Notes under the pieces: generated by a model | What the model saw: the letters and a program-made list of their open reading frames with translations, nothing else | Told to the model about the DNA's origin: nothing | Database searches by the model: none | Source of the DNA: an uncultured Prevotellaceae bacterium | GTDB lineage: Bacteria; Bacteroidota; Bacteroidia; Bacteroidales; Muribaculaceae | Assembly (NCBI GenBank): GCA_900317835.1 | Contig: ONIL01000002.1 | Coordinates: forward strand, 124,001 to 188,000 | Reading direction: 5' to 3' | Length of the DNA stretch: 64,000 bases | Program-made: the position numbers and the translations under genes | Shown: positions 44,448 through 53,670 of the stretch, one piece after another | How positions within the stretch are numbered: the stretch's first letter is position 1 | Layout of the letters: each line of letters opens with the position of its first letter

Positions 44448-45458
44448 ATGGAAAAAGACGAACAGAGAACCGTGGTCCGCAAAAAAGACAAAGCGTTGTT
44501 GGCAGCGCTGGCCGTCTTTGCCCTGGTGATGGCGGGAATTGCCATCGTGGGCATCCTGCTCATCCATCCTGCCGACACCTTGACCCAAGGTCAGGCTGAC
44601 TGCGACGCCGTGCGCGTCAGTGGCAAGCTGCCTGGCCGCATTGTGCAATTCTATGTGCATGAGGGAGATACGGTGCACAAGGGAGACAAGCTGGTGAGCA
44701 TCTACTCGAGCACTGTTGACGCCAAATACTACCAAGCACAGCAGGCTGCAGCCGCAGCGGTGTCCCAAAACCAAAAGGCTGAGCGCGGCACCCGCGAGGA
44801 GCTCAAGCAGAGTGCTTATAACGTCTGGCAACAGGCTATTGCAGCTCAGACCATCGCCGAAAAGACCTACCAGCGTCTCGAAAACCTCTACAAGCAGGGT
44901 GTAGCCACCCAGCAGAAGCGTGACGAGGCCAGGGCCGCGTATGATGCAGCAACCGCTCAGGTCAAGGCCGCCAAGGCCCAATATGACATGGCTGTCAGGG
45001 GTGCACAGCAGGAAGACAAGAATGCGGCGCGCAGCATGGCCAACGTGGCTCGTGGAACCGTCAAGGAAGTCGAGAGTCTGCTCGAGGACCAGGTGCTCTT
45101 GGCCCCGTGTGACGGCGAGGTGAGCGAGATTTATCCTCAAGAGGGAGAGCTCGTGGCTATGGGAACCCCTATCATGTCGATTGCCAAGCTGGATGACATG
45201 TGGGTGAGCTTCAGCGTGCGTGAGGAGAAGTTGAACGACCTGCCCATGGGTAAGGAAGTAAACGTCCGTATCCCCGCGTTGAACAATCTGCAGACCAAGA
45301 TGTCGGTCTATTACATCCACGACATGGGTAGCTATGCCGTCTGGCAGGCTGCTAAGGCCCAGGGCCAGTACGACAGCAAGACCTTCGAGGTCAAGATGCG
45401 CCCCGTAAGCAAGGTGCCCAACCTGCGTCCAGGCATGTCTGTCATCCTCGAGAAATAA
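44448..45458 (+). CDS. HlyD-family membrane fusion adaptor
   Basis: 336 residues. A single N-terminal membrane helix (about 17-40), then a lipoyl-like segment (VSGKLPGRIVQFYVHEGDTVHKGDKL), an Ala/Gln-rich coiled-coil hairpin (about 85-200) and the second lipoyl half (VLLAPCDGEVSEIYPQEGELVAMGTP). It ends in a beta-barrel and membrane-proximal domain. It should bridge the inner-membrane transporter to the TolC channel. It lies 64 bases after the TolC gene. Confidence 0.92.
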   Translation: MEKDEQRTVVRKKDKALLAALAVFALVMAGIAIVGILLIHPADTLTQGQADCDAVRVSGKLPGRIVQFYVHEGDTVHKGDKLVSIYSSTVDAKYYQAQQAAAAAVSQNQKAERGTREELKQSAYNVWQQAIAAQTIAEKTYQRLENLYKQGVATQQKRDEARAAYDAATAQVKAAKAQYDMAVRGAQQEDKNAARSMANVARGTVKEVESLLEDQVLLAPCDGEVSEIYPQEGELVAMGTPIMSIAKLDDMWVSFSVREEKLNDLPMGKEVNVRIPALNNLQTKMSVYYIHDMGSYAVWQAAKAQGQYDSKTFEVKMRPVSKVPNLRPGMSVILEK

Positions 45459-45481
45459 TAGGGCTCTAAGGTCTAAAGGGT

Positions 45482-46648
45482 ATGATAAAGAAATATATAG
45501 GTCGTTCTTTCAAGCGCGGGTGCATTCAGCTCGTGCGCCGACCCATGTATTTCCTGCTCATAGTCATCATGCCGGTGCTCTGTTGCTGGTTCCTCATGGA
45601 TTTGATTAAGAGCGGCGCGGTGGAACGTGTGCCTGTAGGCATCGTTGACCTGGACAACAGTAGCATGTCGCGTCAAGTTTCACGCACCCTGAACGGCCTG
45701 CAACAGGTAAATATCCGTCATCGTTACAGCGATTTTGCCGAGGCTCGTGATGCCGTGCAACGTGGCGAGGTGCTGGGATTTTTCCTCATCCCCGAGGACT
45801 TGGAAGAGCGTGCCTTGGGTGGCCGTCAGCCAGTGGTGAGCTACTATGTGAATTATGCTTACTATGCGCCCGCTTCAATGCAGTACAAGGGTTTCAAGAC
45901 CATGTCACTGCTTGCCAATGGCGCCATCGTGCAGACGGCATTGCGTACCGTTGGCCTGCCCAACGAGGTCATTGCGGCATCCCTGCAACCCTATCAGACC
46001 CATGTTCATGGACTCAACAACCCGTTCACCAATTACAACTATTACCTGAACTCAACGTTCGTCCCCTGCTTCTTATCGCTGTTTATCCTGCTGGTGACGG
46101 CTTTCTCGCTGGGACTGGAGTTGAAGTCGGGTTTGAGCCGCCAATGGCTCAAGACGTCGGGTGACAGCATGTTTCTTGCCCTGGTGGGCAAACTTGTACC
46201 CCAGACGGTACTTTTTACCGCCGTTGGCTGGTTCATCCAGTGGATGATGTACCGTTGCTATGATTTCCCACTGAACTGCAACCCGTGGAATATGCTCATC
46301 GCCATGTTCCTGCTTGTGGTGGCCAACCAGAGTTTCGCCGTGCTGATGTATTGCTTTGCCCCAAACTTCCGTTACGGCACGATGCTGTGCACACTGCTGG
46401 GAATGGTGTCGTTCTCGTTCACAGGTTTTTCTCTGCCTACTGAGGCTCTGTATCCTTGGGTCCAGTCTTTGGGTTACGTCATGCCCATCAAGTATTATTT
46501 CCTCATTATGGTAGATCAGGCCCTGAATGGCATTGACCTGTATTATTCACGATATTATTACGCGGCACTCATTGGTTTCACTATTCTGCCCATGCTGTTG
46601 TCCTGGCATTTGAAGAAAGAGTGCTTGAATCCTGTGTACGTGCCTTGA
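45482..46648 (+). CDS. ABC-2 type permease
   Basis: 388 residues. An N-terminal helix (about 22-40) is followed by a large periplasmic domain (about 45-190: ERVPVGIVDLDNSSMSRQVSRTLN) and five to six helices (190-380), ending in a basic tail. This is the ABC2_membrane_3 arrangement of YhhJ/YbhR-like drug or lipid exporters. ATP-binding function must come from another gene. Seven bases separate it from the second permease. Confidence 0.92.
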   Translation: MIKKYIGRSFKRGCIQLVRRPMYFLLIVIMPVLCCWFLMDLIKSGAVERVPVGIVDLDNSSMSRQVSRTLNGLQQVNIRHRYSDFAEARDAVQRGEVLGFFLIPEDLEERALGGRQPVVSYYVNYAYYAPASMQYKGFKTMSLLANGAIVQTALRTVGLPNEVIAASLQPYQTHVHGLNNPFTNYNYYLNSTFVPCFLSLFILLVTAFSLGLELKSGLSRQWLKTSGDSMFLALVGKLVPQTVLFTAVGWFIQWMMYRCYDFPLNCNPWNMLIAMFLLVVANQSFAVLMYCFAPNFRYGTMLCTLLGMVSFSFTGFSLPTEALYPWVQSLGYVMPIKYYFLIMVDQALNGIDLYYSRYYYAALIGFTILPMLLSWHLKKECLNPVYVP

Positions 46649-46654
46649 CGATAT

Positions 46655-47911
46655 ATGACAGAGAAGATAAAACATAGTCGACTTTTCCTCTGGTTCATCC
46701 AGGTGTTAAGGGTGTGTGGGCGCGAGCTGCTGCTTGTCTTCCGGGATGAAGGTGTGGTCATCTTTTTCCTGTTGCTCAACGCCGTCTATCCTGTGTTTTA
46801 TGCCCTCATTTACAACCCCGAAGTTGTGCGTGACGAGCGTGTCGTTGTCGTTGACGACAACCGCACAGCAATGAGCCGCGACTTTATCCGCCGCATGGAT
46901 GCCACCCAGGAGGTCTCCATTATCGGCTATGCCGCCAACATGCAGGAGGCCCAGGAAGCCATGCACAGCAAGGATTGCTATGGCATTCTGCATGTGCCCC
47001 GTGATTTCAGCCAAAGTGTGACACGCGGTGAACAGGGACACGTTTCGCTCTATTGTGACATGAGCGTGATGATGCGTTACAAGGCCATGTTCACAGCCCT
47101 GACCAGCGTCACTCAAGCGATGGGTAATGAGCGGCTGGCTGCAAAGGTCGAACCTGTGTTAAATATGGGTTCCAGTATCATCGAGAGCCGTCAGGTTCCT
47201 GTGGGCAATCCCGCTATGGGTATTGCCAGTGCCGTGCTGCTGTTCATCCTGCCACTGGTGCTCCAGCAGAGTATGATTCTGGGTATCGCCATGTTGCATG
47301 GCGGCAGCATCGAGCGTCGTCGTCGCAATGGCGGTCGTGACCCGTTGGCAATCGAGGCCAGTCCTGGAGCCACCATCATCGGCAAGATGATGTGCCACCA
47401 GATTGTTTATGTCCTGCCCGTTATCTATGTGCTTCATTATGTGCCGTTGATGTTCGGCTTCCCGCAGTATGGGGACCTGTTCCAAATCATTTGTTTGGTC
47501 GTTCCGTTTATCATCGCGGTATCGCTGATGGGACAGACGTTGCAAGCCTTCGTTAACGAGCGTGAGAGTGTTTTCCTGCTGTTCGTCTTTTCGTCTGTGG
47601 TGTTCGTTTTCTTGACCGGTGCTTCCTGGCCTCGCTACCTGATGTCTCGATTATGGCGTGTCGTGGGTGACTGTGTGCCTGGCGTTTGGATGGCTAACGG
47701 ATACGTCAGGATGCAGGCCGACGGCGCTCTGCTCTATCAGGTGTCACACGAGTACTGGATGCTATGGCTTCAGGTGCCTGTGATGTTCATCCTCGCCTAT
47801 CTGGTCGAACGCTTCATCAACCGCCGTCGTTACCGCTCCTGGATTGCCGCGAGCGAGGCCAATCCCAATGCCCTCACTCGCATTGACTTGGCCAAAAACG
47901 GTGTCGGTTGA
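46655..47911 (+). CDS. ABC-2 type permease
   Basis: 418 residues, the same architecture as the preceding permease: an N-terminal helix near 20-45, a periplasmic domain with VRDERVVVVDDNRTAMSRDFIRRM, then a five- to six-helix bundle and a basic, cytoplasmic end (RFINRRRYRSW). As a pair they should form a heterodimer. It is six bases after the previous gene. Confidence 0.92.
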   Translation: MTEKIKHSRLFLWFIQVLRVCGRELLLVFRDEGVVIFFLLLNAVYPVFYALIYNPEVVRDERVVVVDDNRTAMSRDFIRRMDATQEVSIIGYAANMQEAQEAMHSKDCYGILHVPRDFSQSVTRGEQGHVSLYCDMSVMMRYKAMFTALTSVTQAMGNERLAAKVEPVLNMGSSIIESRQVPVGNPAMGIASAVLLFILPLVLQQSMILGIAMLHGGSIERRRRNGGRDPLAIEASPGATIIGKMMCHQIVYVLPVIYVLHYVPLMFGFPQYGDLFQIICLVVPFIIAVSLMGQTLQAFVNERESVFLLFVFSSVVFVFLTGASWPRYLMSRLWRVVGDCVPGVWMANGYVRMQADGALLYQVSHEYWMLWLQVPVMFILAYLVERFINRRRYRSWIAASEANPNALTRIDLAKNGVG

Positions 47912-47932
47912 GAATCAAAAATCAAATAATTA

Positions 47933-48565
47933 ATGGAGACTTCTTGCCAATCCATTCAGCCCATGTCTTTCCTTGGTGAATCAAGGGTAATGACGTGGCG
48001 CCTTGAAGAAGCGCCGCGATTGCTGGCATTGTGTCGCGAGGCGGGAATTCCCGTTGATGATCTGCAGGGATTGCCAGCCAAGCGCCAGCGTGAGAATGCT
48101 GCCGAGAGGCTGCTGTTGCACAACGCATTCGAGCAGCCTGTGACGTTGCGGCACACTGAGCAGGGTGCACCTTACATCGAGGGGTGTGATATGAACATCA
48201 GTTTCTCTCACACGTCACAGCTGGTAGTAATGGCTTGGAACAAGGACCTTATTGTCGGCATCGATGCTGAACAATGCGACCGCCAGCAGGTTCTTAAAGT
48301 GCGTGACAAGTTCTTGAATGCCAATGAAAAACAATTTATTGCTGTTGATGATCTGGCAAGTCACATCATCGCTTGGACCGCTAAGGAGGCCATCATCAAG
48401 GCGACACGTAACAGAGCCCTTGACTGGACCGAAGGCATCGTGCTCGATTCCTTTACTCCGAATCCTGATGATACCCTGTTCACAGCCCGCTGTCAAGGTG
48501 TGGTTTACCGCCTGATGTGCCGACTGATAGATGGTCATTATCTCACTCTTGCCGTCCCGTTGTGA
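47933..48565 (+). CDS. 4'-phosphopantetheinyl transferase
   Basis: 210 residues, Sfp-like. It moves phosphopantetheine from CoA onto a serine of an acyl or peptidyl carrier protein. Motifs are NISFSHTSQLVVMAWN, VGIDAEQCDR (metal site) and AWTAKEAIIKATRN. It is 21 bases after the second permease and likely co-transcribed. That hints that the exporter's substrate is a carrier-protein product, but genuine carrier-protein or synthase genes are absent. It may simply be the cell's general enzyme. Confidence 0.9.
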   Translation: METSCQSIQPMSFLGESRVMTWRLEEAPRLLALCREAGIPVDDLQGLPAKRQRENAAERLLLHNAFEQPVTLRHTEQGAPYIEGCDMNISFSHTSQLVVMAWNKDLIVGIDAEQCDRQQVLKVRDKFLNANEKQFIAVDDLASHIIAWTAKEAIIKATRNRALDWTEGIVLDSFTPNPDDTLFTARCQGVVYRLMCRLIDGHYLTLAVPL

Positions 48566-48609
48566 CATTATCACAGCGACAAGGCAATATTGCGGCCTGT
48601 TTCACGTTA

Positions 48610-48617
48610 TATTTTTG
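48610..48617 (+). promoter_or_regulatory. -7 element of PorU-like gene 1
   Basis: TATTTTTG, 65 bases before ATG 48683, with TTG at 48590-48592 (17-base spacing, a little short). Confidence 0.45.
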
Positions 48618-48682
48618 AAAACAAAATAATGTGCATTACTTGTGGAAAACATGGGTTGGCACATTTGACTTCATATACTGCT

Positions 48683-51600
48683 ATGATAAGAAAAATCAAA
48701 TACTTAGCCCGCTTGGTTACATGCTTGTCGCTGATGGCAATCTTTACCTTCAGCGCCAATGCTTTGGAGCCGGACTTTTATGCTCAAAACAGTAAGCTGG
48801 CCAGTGGCAAGTGGGTCAAAATCTCGGTTACCGAGAGCGGCATTTACGAAATTACAGCAGATGATATCCGCAGTTGGGGCTTGGGAAGCGATTTGACGCA
48901 AATTCATGTGTTCGGTTACGGTGGTGCACCGTTGAACGAGAAGATGGGCGGGAATAACTATGCCGATGACCTGCCACAGATGCCCATCGTGCGTACCGGC
49001 GACCGCATCTTGTTCTACGGACAGGGCCCGTTAACATGGAATTCTTTAAGTGATGCCATTAATCACGTGCAGGTTCAGCACCCCTATGCCAAATCAGGCA
49101 CCTATTTTGTCACCAATGATAGCCGTTTCAGTGATATAGAGATCAAAAAGGCCGATAACGAGCCTGTTGGCGATGTGGTGTCTACTTACGTCGAGCGACT
49201 GTATCATGAAGAGGAACTCGTGAACCCTGGTGAGACTGGCCGCGTTTTCCTGGGTGAGAGTTTCACGTCGGGAAAGACACAGACCTTCAAGTTTGACCTT
49301 GACGGCAAGGTGGCGGGCAGTAACGTGAATGTGTACACCATTTTTGCTGCCAAAACCAAGGGGGCTAGCAGCACCATTACCCACTTCGTTAATGGCGAAG
49401 AGCAATCATCGACCAATAACGATGTGATTTCACCAGTCGCTGATGCTACTCACGAGCACTACATCTACAACAATTCCATCAAGGTGTTCCCGCTCGAGGG
49501 AACCACCGACCTGAATTATACTATAGGTTATTCGTGCCCTGGAACGGTGATGCTGGCAAGGTTGAACCACATCACGGTCAACTATGAGCGCCAGTTGGCG
49601 ATGAAAAGCGGTAAGCTGGCCTTCGGTTTTAGCAAGGTTGATGTCAACAGTCGTTATCGCATCACCGGGAGTAGTGGTACCACAAGGGTATGGGATGTCA
49701 CATTGCCGTTTTCCCCTGTGCAGATGAATGCCGTTGTTGCAGACGGTGCCGTTACTTTTACCCCCTCTTCGGGCGGGCGACGTGAGTTCATAGCCTTTGA
49801 CGAGTCGGTTAGTTATCCTCGTCCCAAATGGGTTGGTGATGTTGCCAATCAAGATATCCATGGCATGGAGACGCCCGACATGATTATTCTAGCCCCCAGC
49901 GCATATCTGGAGCAGGCTAACCGTGTGGCAGAGTTGCATGAGCAGGTTGACGGGTTCAGGGTGCTTGTACTCGATCATGAAAAAGTGTTTAACGAGTTCT
50001 CAAGCGGCACGCGCGATGCGATGGCCTATCGCCGCTTGTGCAAAATGTTCTATGATCGTGGCGAGAGCAGCGACGGCCATCGTTTGGGGTACCTCTTGTT
50101 GTTTGGCTGTGGCAGCTATGACAATAGGCTCATTAGCAGCAGTGCCACCACAGCATTGGGTTATCCAAGCCTGCTCACTTGGCAGAGCGAGAGTAGCAGT
50201 CATGAGAACACTTCAATTACCAGCGATGACTATTTCGCCATCCTTGATGATGACAGTGGCATCGCTCACAAGGACAAGTTGAGTATTGCAGTGGGCCGTT
50301 TCCCCGTCAAGAGTGTGAGTGAAGCGCGCACAGTGGTCAACAAGCTGGTGAAGTATGTGACGACACCCGACTATGGCTCGTGGAAAAATCAGGTACTCGT
50401 GGTCGCTGATGATGAGAATGACGGTGATCACATGATTCAGTCTGATTGGTTTATCAGCTCTGCCCGCAGTAATGGCGGCGAAAATATGATTTTTAACCGT
50501 GTTTTCACTGATGCCTTTAATGGGGTGAGCCAAGGTGGCGCCCGCAACTATCCGGATGCCCGCAACAAACTGTTTTCCAGCTTGAAAGAGGGAACCTTGT
50601 GGTGGAACTACATCGGTCATGCCAGCACTCAGAACTGGACTGCCGAGGGCTTGATGATGCGTTCCGACGTCGAGACCCAGCTCTATTACCGTCATCTGCC
50701 GGTGTTGTATGCCGCAACGTGTGAGTTCAGCAGGTTTGATAATACCATTCTGTCAAGTGGTGAGCACATCTTCCTGAATGCCAACGGAGGCGCCATCGCG
50801 GTGTTGTGTCCTGCACGACTGGCGTTCATCAGGGAAAACGGCTGGTTCAGTGACACGCTGGGAAACTATGTGTTCTCGCCGGACCCGAAGGGGTTGCCCC
50901 GCCGCATCGGCGACATGTTCCGCCTGGCCAAGAACAGCATCTCGGCCTCCAGTGACAATTACCGCCGTTTCTTTGTTCTCGGCGACCCTGCAATGCGACT
51001 GGCTTATGCTCCATATTCTGCTCAAGTTGAGACCATTAACGGGAAGCCGGTCGGAGAAGGCGAAATGCCCGTGTTCAAGGCTCGCGAGCAGATAGAGTTC
51101 AGTGGTAAAATTGTGGATTGGAAGGGCGAAATGGCCACAGATTTTGATGGTACTATCATATCGACCTTGTTTGGCCCGGAGCAGTCAGTGACTACTCACG
51201 GCTATGGTGAAGAGGGCTCGCAATATACTTATCTTGACCGGCCAAATCGCCTGGCGATCAATGTGGATACAGTGAAAAACGGTCGTTTCACTGTCCGGGT
51301 CATCATCCCCAGTGAGGTCAATAACGAGTATGATGATTACAGCCCGTCGTTGATCAACCTGTATGCCTATGACAGCCGTGACAGCATCGAGGCCAAGGGT
51401 GGCAACAGTGACTTCTGCATCTTTGGCTACGAGGACGAACAGGTGGCTGACACCATCGGCCCCGACATTATCGTGATGGGTTTGAACGATCCGGCCTTTG
51501 TTGACGGTAGTGACGTTAACGAATCCCCGCTGTTGCTGGCTACCATTGCCGACGAAAGCGGTGTGAACTTCTCCTCGGCCGGCATCGGCCACAACATGAC

Positions 51601-52117
51601 GCTCACCCTGGATGGCACCAACAGCTATACTGACCTGGTGAGCTACTATACACCCATGTTTGTCGAGCAAGGCACAATGGGCGACATCAACTATCAGTTG
51701 AATGATTTGTCACCAGGGCTGCACACGTTGCGCCTGCGTGTGTGGGATGTGTACAATAACGTGAGCGAGAAGACGATCACCTTCAATGTCGTAAAGGGTC
51801 TCGCACCCGAGATCGACGATGTCTATGCCACATCTAATCCAGCTTCGGTTGAGACCTCTTTCTATGTGAGGCATAATCGTCCTGAGGCTGTAGTGAGTGT
51901 CTCCATCGAGGTCTATGACCTGATGGGCCGTATGGTGTGGAATACCACTCAGTCGGGCCGTAGCGACATGTACAAATCGACACCGGTCACTTGGGATTTG
52001 ACCGATATGAGTGGCCGCAGGGTTCCCAGGGGAATTTATATCTACAGGGCAACGATTTCCACCGATGGCATCAAGGAGGCCACCAAGTCCAAGAAGCTTG
52101 CCGTCACAGGCGGGTGA
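48683..52117 (+). CDS. PorU-like C25 peptidase 1 (T9SS sortase family)
   Basis: 1144 residues, close to the 1158 of P. gingivalis PorU. The start is placed at ATG 48683, where a signal peptide begins (ending FSANALEPD); the frame extends to 48590. The N-terminal part (SKLASGKWVKISVTESGIYEITADDI) is the PorU opening. The C25 (gingipain) domain spans about 420-760, with catalytic His646 in YIGHASTQNWT and Cys680 in YAATCEFSRFDN. Ig-like domains follow, ending in a T9SS-type sorting or FlgD-like end (RVPRGIYIYRATISTDG). PorU removes the C-terminal signal from cargo at the outer membrane and attaches A-LPS. Which of the three homologues is the canonical sortase is not settled here. Confidence 0.85.
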   Translation: MIRKIKYLARLVTCLSLMAIFTFSANALEPDFYAQNSKLASGKWVKISVTESGIYEITADDIRSWGLGSDLTQIHVFGYGGAPLNEKMGGNNYADDLPQMPIVRTGDRILFYGQGPLTWNSLSDAINHVQVQHPYAKSGTYFVTNDSRFSDIEIKKADNEPVGDVVSTYVERLYHEEELVNPGETGRVFLGESFTSGKTQTFKFDLDGKVAGSNVNVYTIFAAKTKGASSTITHFVNGEEQSSTNNDVISPVADATHEHYIYNNSIKVFPLEGTTDLNYTIGYSCPGTVMLARLNHITVNYERQLAMKSGKLAFGFSKVDVNSRYRITGSSGTTRVWDVTLPFSPVQMNAVVADGAVTFTPSSGGRREFIAFDESVSYPRPKWVGDVANQDIHGMETPDMIILAPSAYLEQANRVAELHEQVDGFRVLVLDHEKVFNEFSSGTRDAMAYRRLCKMFYDRGESSDGHRLGYLLLFGCGSYDNRLISSSATTALGYPSLLTWQSESSSHENTSITSDDYFAILDDDSGIAHKDKLSIAVGRFPVKSVSEARTVVNKLVKYVTTPDYGSWKNQVLVVADDENDGDHMIQSDWFISSARSNGGENMIFNRVFTDAFNGVSQGGARNYPDARNKLFSSLKEGTLWWNYIGHASTQNWTAEGLMMRSDVETQLYYRHLPVLYAATCEFSRFDNTILSSGEHIFLNANGGAIAVLCPARLAFIRENGWFSDTLGNYVFSPDPKGLPRRIGDMFRLAKNSISASSDNYRRFFVLGDPAMRLAYAPYSAQVETINGKPVGEGEMPVFKAREQIEFSGKIVDWKGEMATDFDGTIISTLFGPEQSVTTHGYGEEGSQYTYLDRPNRLAINVDTVKNGRFTVRVIIPSEVNNEYDDYSPSLINLYAYDSRDSIEAKGGNSDFCIFGYEDEQVADTIGPDIIVMGLNDPAFVDGSDVNESPLLLATIADESGVNFSSAGIGHNMTLTLDGTNSYTDLVSYYTPMFVEQGTMGDINYQLNDLSPGLHTLRLRVWDVYNNVSEKTITFNVVKGLAPEIDDVYATSNPASVETSFYVRHNRPEAVVSVSIEVYDLMGRMVWNTTQSGRSDMYKSTPVTWDLTDMSGRRVPRGIYIYRATISTDGIKEATKSKKLAVTGG

Positions 52118-52147
52118 CCGTCCTTGCCAATTTAAAAAATACAAGCG

Positions 52148-52187
52148 TCATGGGCCTGTCTGACATCTTCTGCAGACGGGCCCATGA
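52148..52187 (+). terminator. hairpin after PorU-like gene 1
   Basis: TCATGGGCC-T-GTCTG and CAGAC-G-GGCCCATGA pair over 15 positions, one of them G-U, around a 10-base loop. It starts 31 bases after the stop. Confidence 0.7.
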
Positions 52188-52304
52188 AGCATTAGGAGTA
52201 ATTGGGAGGAGAGAACTGACGGATGTGTTAGAAGCCGACAAATCAGGCTGCTAAGCCCTAACATTTGTTAAAAACTGCCCGATTTCCAATAAAATAGGAC
52301 ATAA

Positions 52305-52338
52305 TTTGCTTGTCATAAGAAAAATTGAGGTATTTTTG
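52305..52338 (+). promoter_or_regulatory. promoter of rex
   Basis: TATTTTTG (52331-52338) with TTTG at 52305-52308 (22-base spacing) or TTG at 52310-52312 (18-base spacing). It lies 23 bases before ATG 52362. Confidence 0.5.
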
Positions 52339-52361
52339 TGGGTTAATTGCATCCTGACGTG

Positions 52362-53015
52362 ATGAATATGACCAAGAATAACGAGAACCGGACAATTCTA
52401 CCCGAGCCGACCATCAGGCGGTTGCCGTGGTATCTCTCCTATGTGCGTATGCTCGACAACATGAATGTCGGCTACGTCTCATCGACACAGATATCCAAGG
52501 AACTGAACGTGCAATCATCCCAGATTGCTAAGGATTTGTCTTTTCTCGACATTCGTGGCAAGACGCGCATCGGCTATGAGGTGCACAGCCTGGTGACCAG
52601 TCTCGAGGATTTCTTGGGCTTTAACAGGCACCATGACGCAGTGGTCATCGGTACAGGAAGCCTGGGTACTGCACTCATGCAGGACCATGGCTTGGAGCAC
52701 TATGGCTTGAACATTGTGGCTGGCTTTGACGTCAGGGGTGATGTGATTGGTAAGCAACTGGGCGGCGTTCCGGTATTCAATATCGCAGATTTGACCTCAT
52801 GGCAACAAGAGCACGGCGTGTCTATCGCCATACTCACAGTGCCAGTCGAAAAGGCCCAAGAAACAGCCGACCTGGCCATCGCCAGTGGCATGACAGCGTT
52901 GTGGAACTTCACTCCCTACCGCATCAAGGCGCCCGAGGGGGTCGTTATTGCCAACACGTCGATATATGCCCATCTTGCCATCATCTATAACAGGATGCAG
53001 GAGCACGAACAATGA
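52362..53015 (+). CDS. rex: redox-sensing transcriptional repressor Rex
   Basis: 217 residues from ATG 52362; an upstream TTG frame extends to 52347. The N-terminal winged helix (RRLPWYLSYVRMLDNMN, SSTQISKELNVQSSQIAKDLSFL) binds DNA. The Rossmann fold with VVIGTGSLGTAL and the long alternate FDVRGDVIG binds NADH or NAD+. Rex senses the NADH/NAD+ ratio and represses fermentative and respiratory genes. It forms an operon with the FAH-like gene and the next PorU-like gene. Confidence 0.95.
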   Translation: MNMTKNNENRTILPEPTIRRLPWYLSYVRMLDNMNVGYVSSTQISKELNVQSSQIAKDLSFLDIRGKTRIGYEVHSLVTSLEDFLGFNRHHDAVVIGTGSLGTALMQDHGLEHYGLNIVAGFDVRGDVIGKQLGGVPVFNIADLTSWQQEHGVSIAILTVPVEKAQETADLAIASGMTALWNFTPYRIKAPEGVVIANTSIYAHLAIIYNRMQEHEQ

Positions 53016-53047
53016 ATTGACTGAATAGACACCACAACAACGAGGAA

Positions 53048-53623
53048 ATGAAGGTCATCGGTTTTACTGGGAACTATGGTGTGGAGGAGAGCGTCCCCCA
53101 CAGCTATCTCATGGCCGATTCATCAATCCTATTCACCGGAAGGCCCTTCTTTATCCCCGATTTTGCCCAAAGTTTTGTGGCAACCCCTACGATAGTGGTG
53201 CGCACAGGCAGGCTGGGCAAGTGCATTGCCCCCAAGTTTGCCAACCGCTACTGGGACGCGTTCACCGCGGGCTTCAGCGTGCAGGCCGTCAAGAGTGACA
53301 GCCCTAGCCTGACTGCATTGGACCGCGCGTTTGACGGTGCTGCAGTTGTGGGAGAGTGGGTCGAGGCCGCAAGTCTCGAAAATCCGGCCCATGCAGCGGT
53401 CGAAGTCAAGGTCAATGATGCTGTCGTGTCGAGGAACTGCCTTGACGACATGCGCCAATCGCTCGAGGAACTGTTGGCAGGCGTGAGCACCCGTTGCAGT
53501 ATCAAGATGGGCGACTTGTTGTTCACTGGCGACACTGGCGAGGGCCACGTGTTAGCCCCTGGCGACCGCCTCACGGCCACCATAGGCGGCAGGCCGGTAC
53601 TGGATGTGAAAGTAAGATTATAG
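53048..53623 (+). CDS. fumarylacetoacetate-hydrolase-like protein
   Basis: 191 residues. The C-terminal part reads like the catalytic core of the FAH family: SRNCLDDMRQSLEELL, KMGDLLFTGDTGEGHVLAPGDRLTATIGG. The N-terminal part (LFTGRPFFIPDFAQ; RTGRLGKCIAPKFANRYWDAF) is a variant. FAH proteins hydrolyse or decarboxylate beta-dicarbonyl acids. The usual metal-binding glutamates are not all evident, so activity is unproven. It is 32 bases after rex and 47 before the next PorU-like gene. Confidence 0.7.
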   Translation: MKVIGFTGNYGVEESVPHSYLMADSSILFTGRPFFIPDFAQSFVATPTIVVRTGRLGKCIAPKFANRYWDAFTAGFSVQAVKSDSPSLTALDRAFDGAAVVGEWVEAASLENPAHAAVEVKVNDAVVSRNCLDDMRQSLEELLAGVSTRCSIKMGDLLFTGDTGEGHVLAPGDRLTATIGGRPVLDVKVRL

Positions 53624-53670
53624 CAAAACAGATATAGACTGAGAACGAAACAAACTAAAAACATTAAAAT

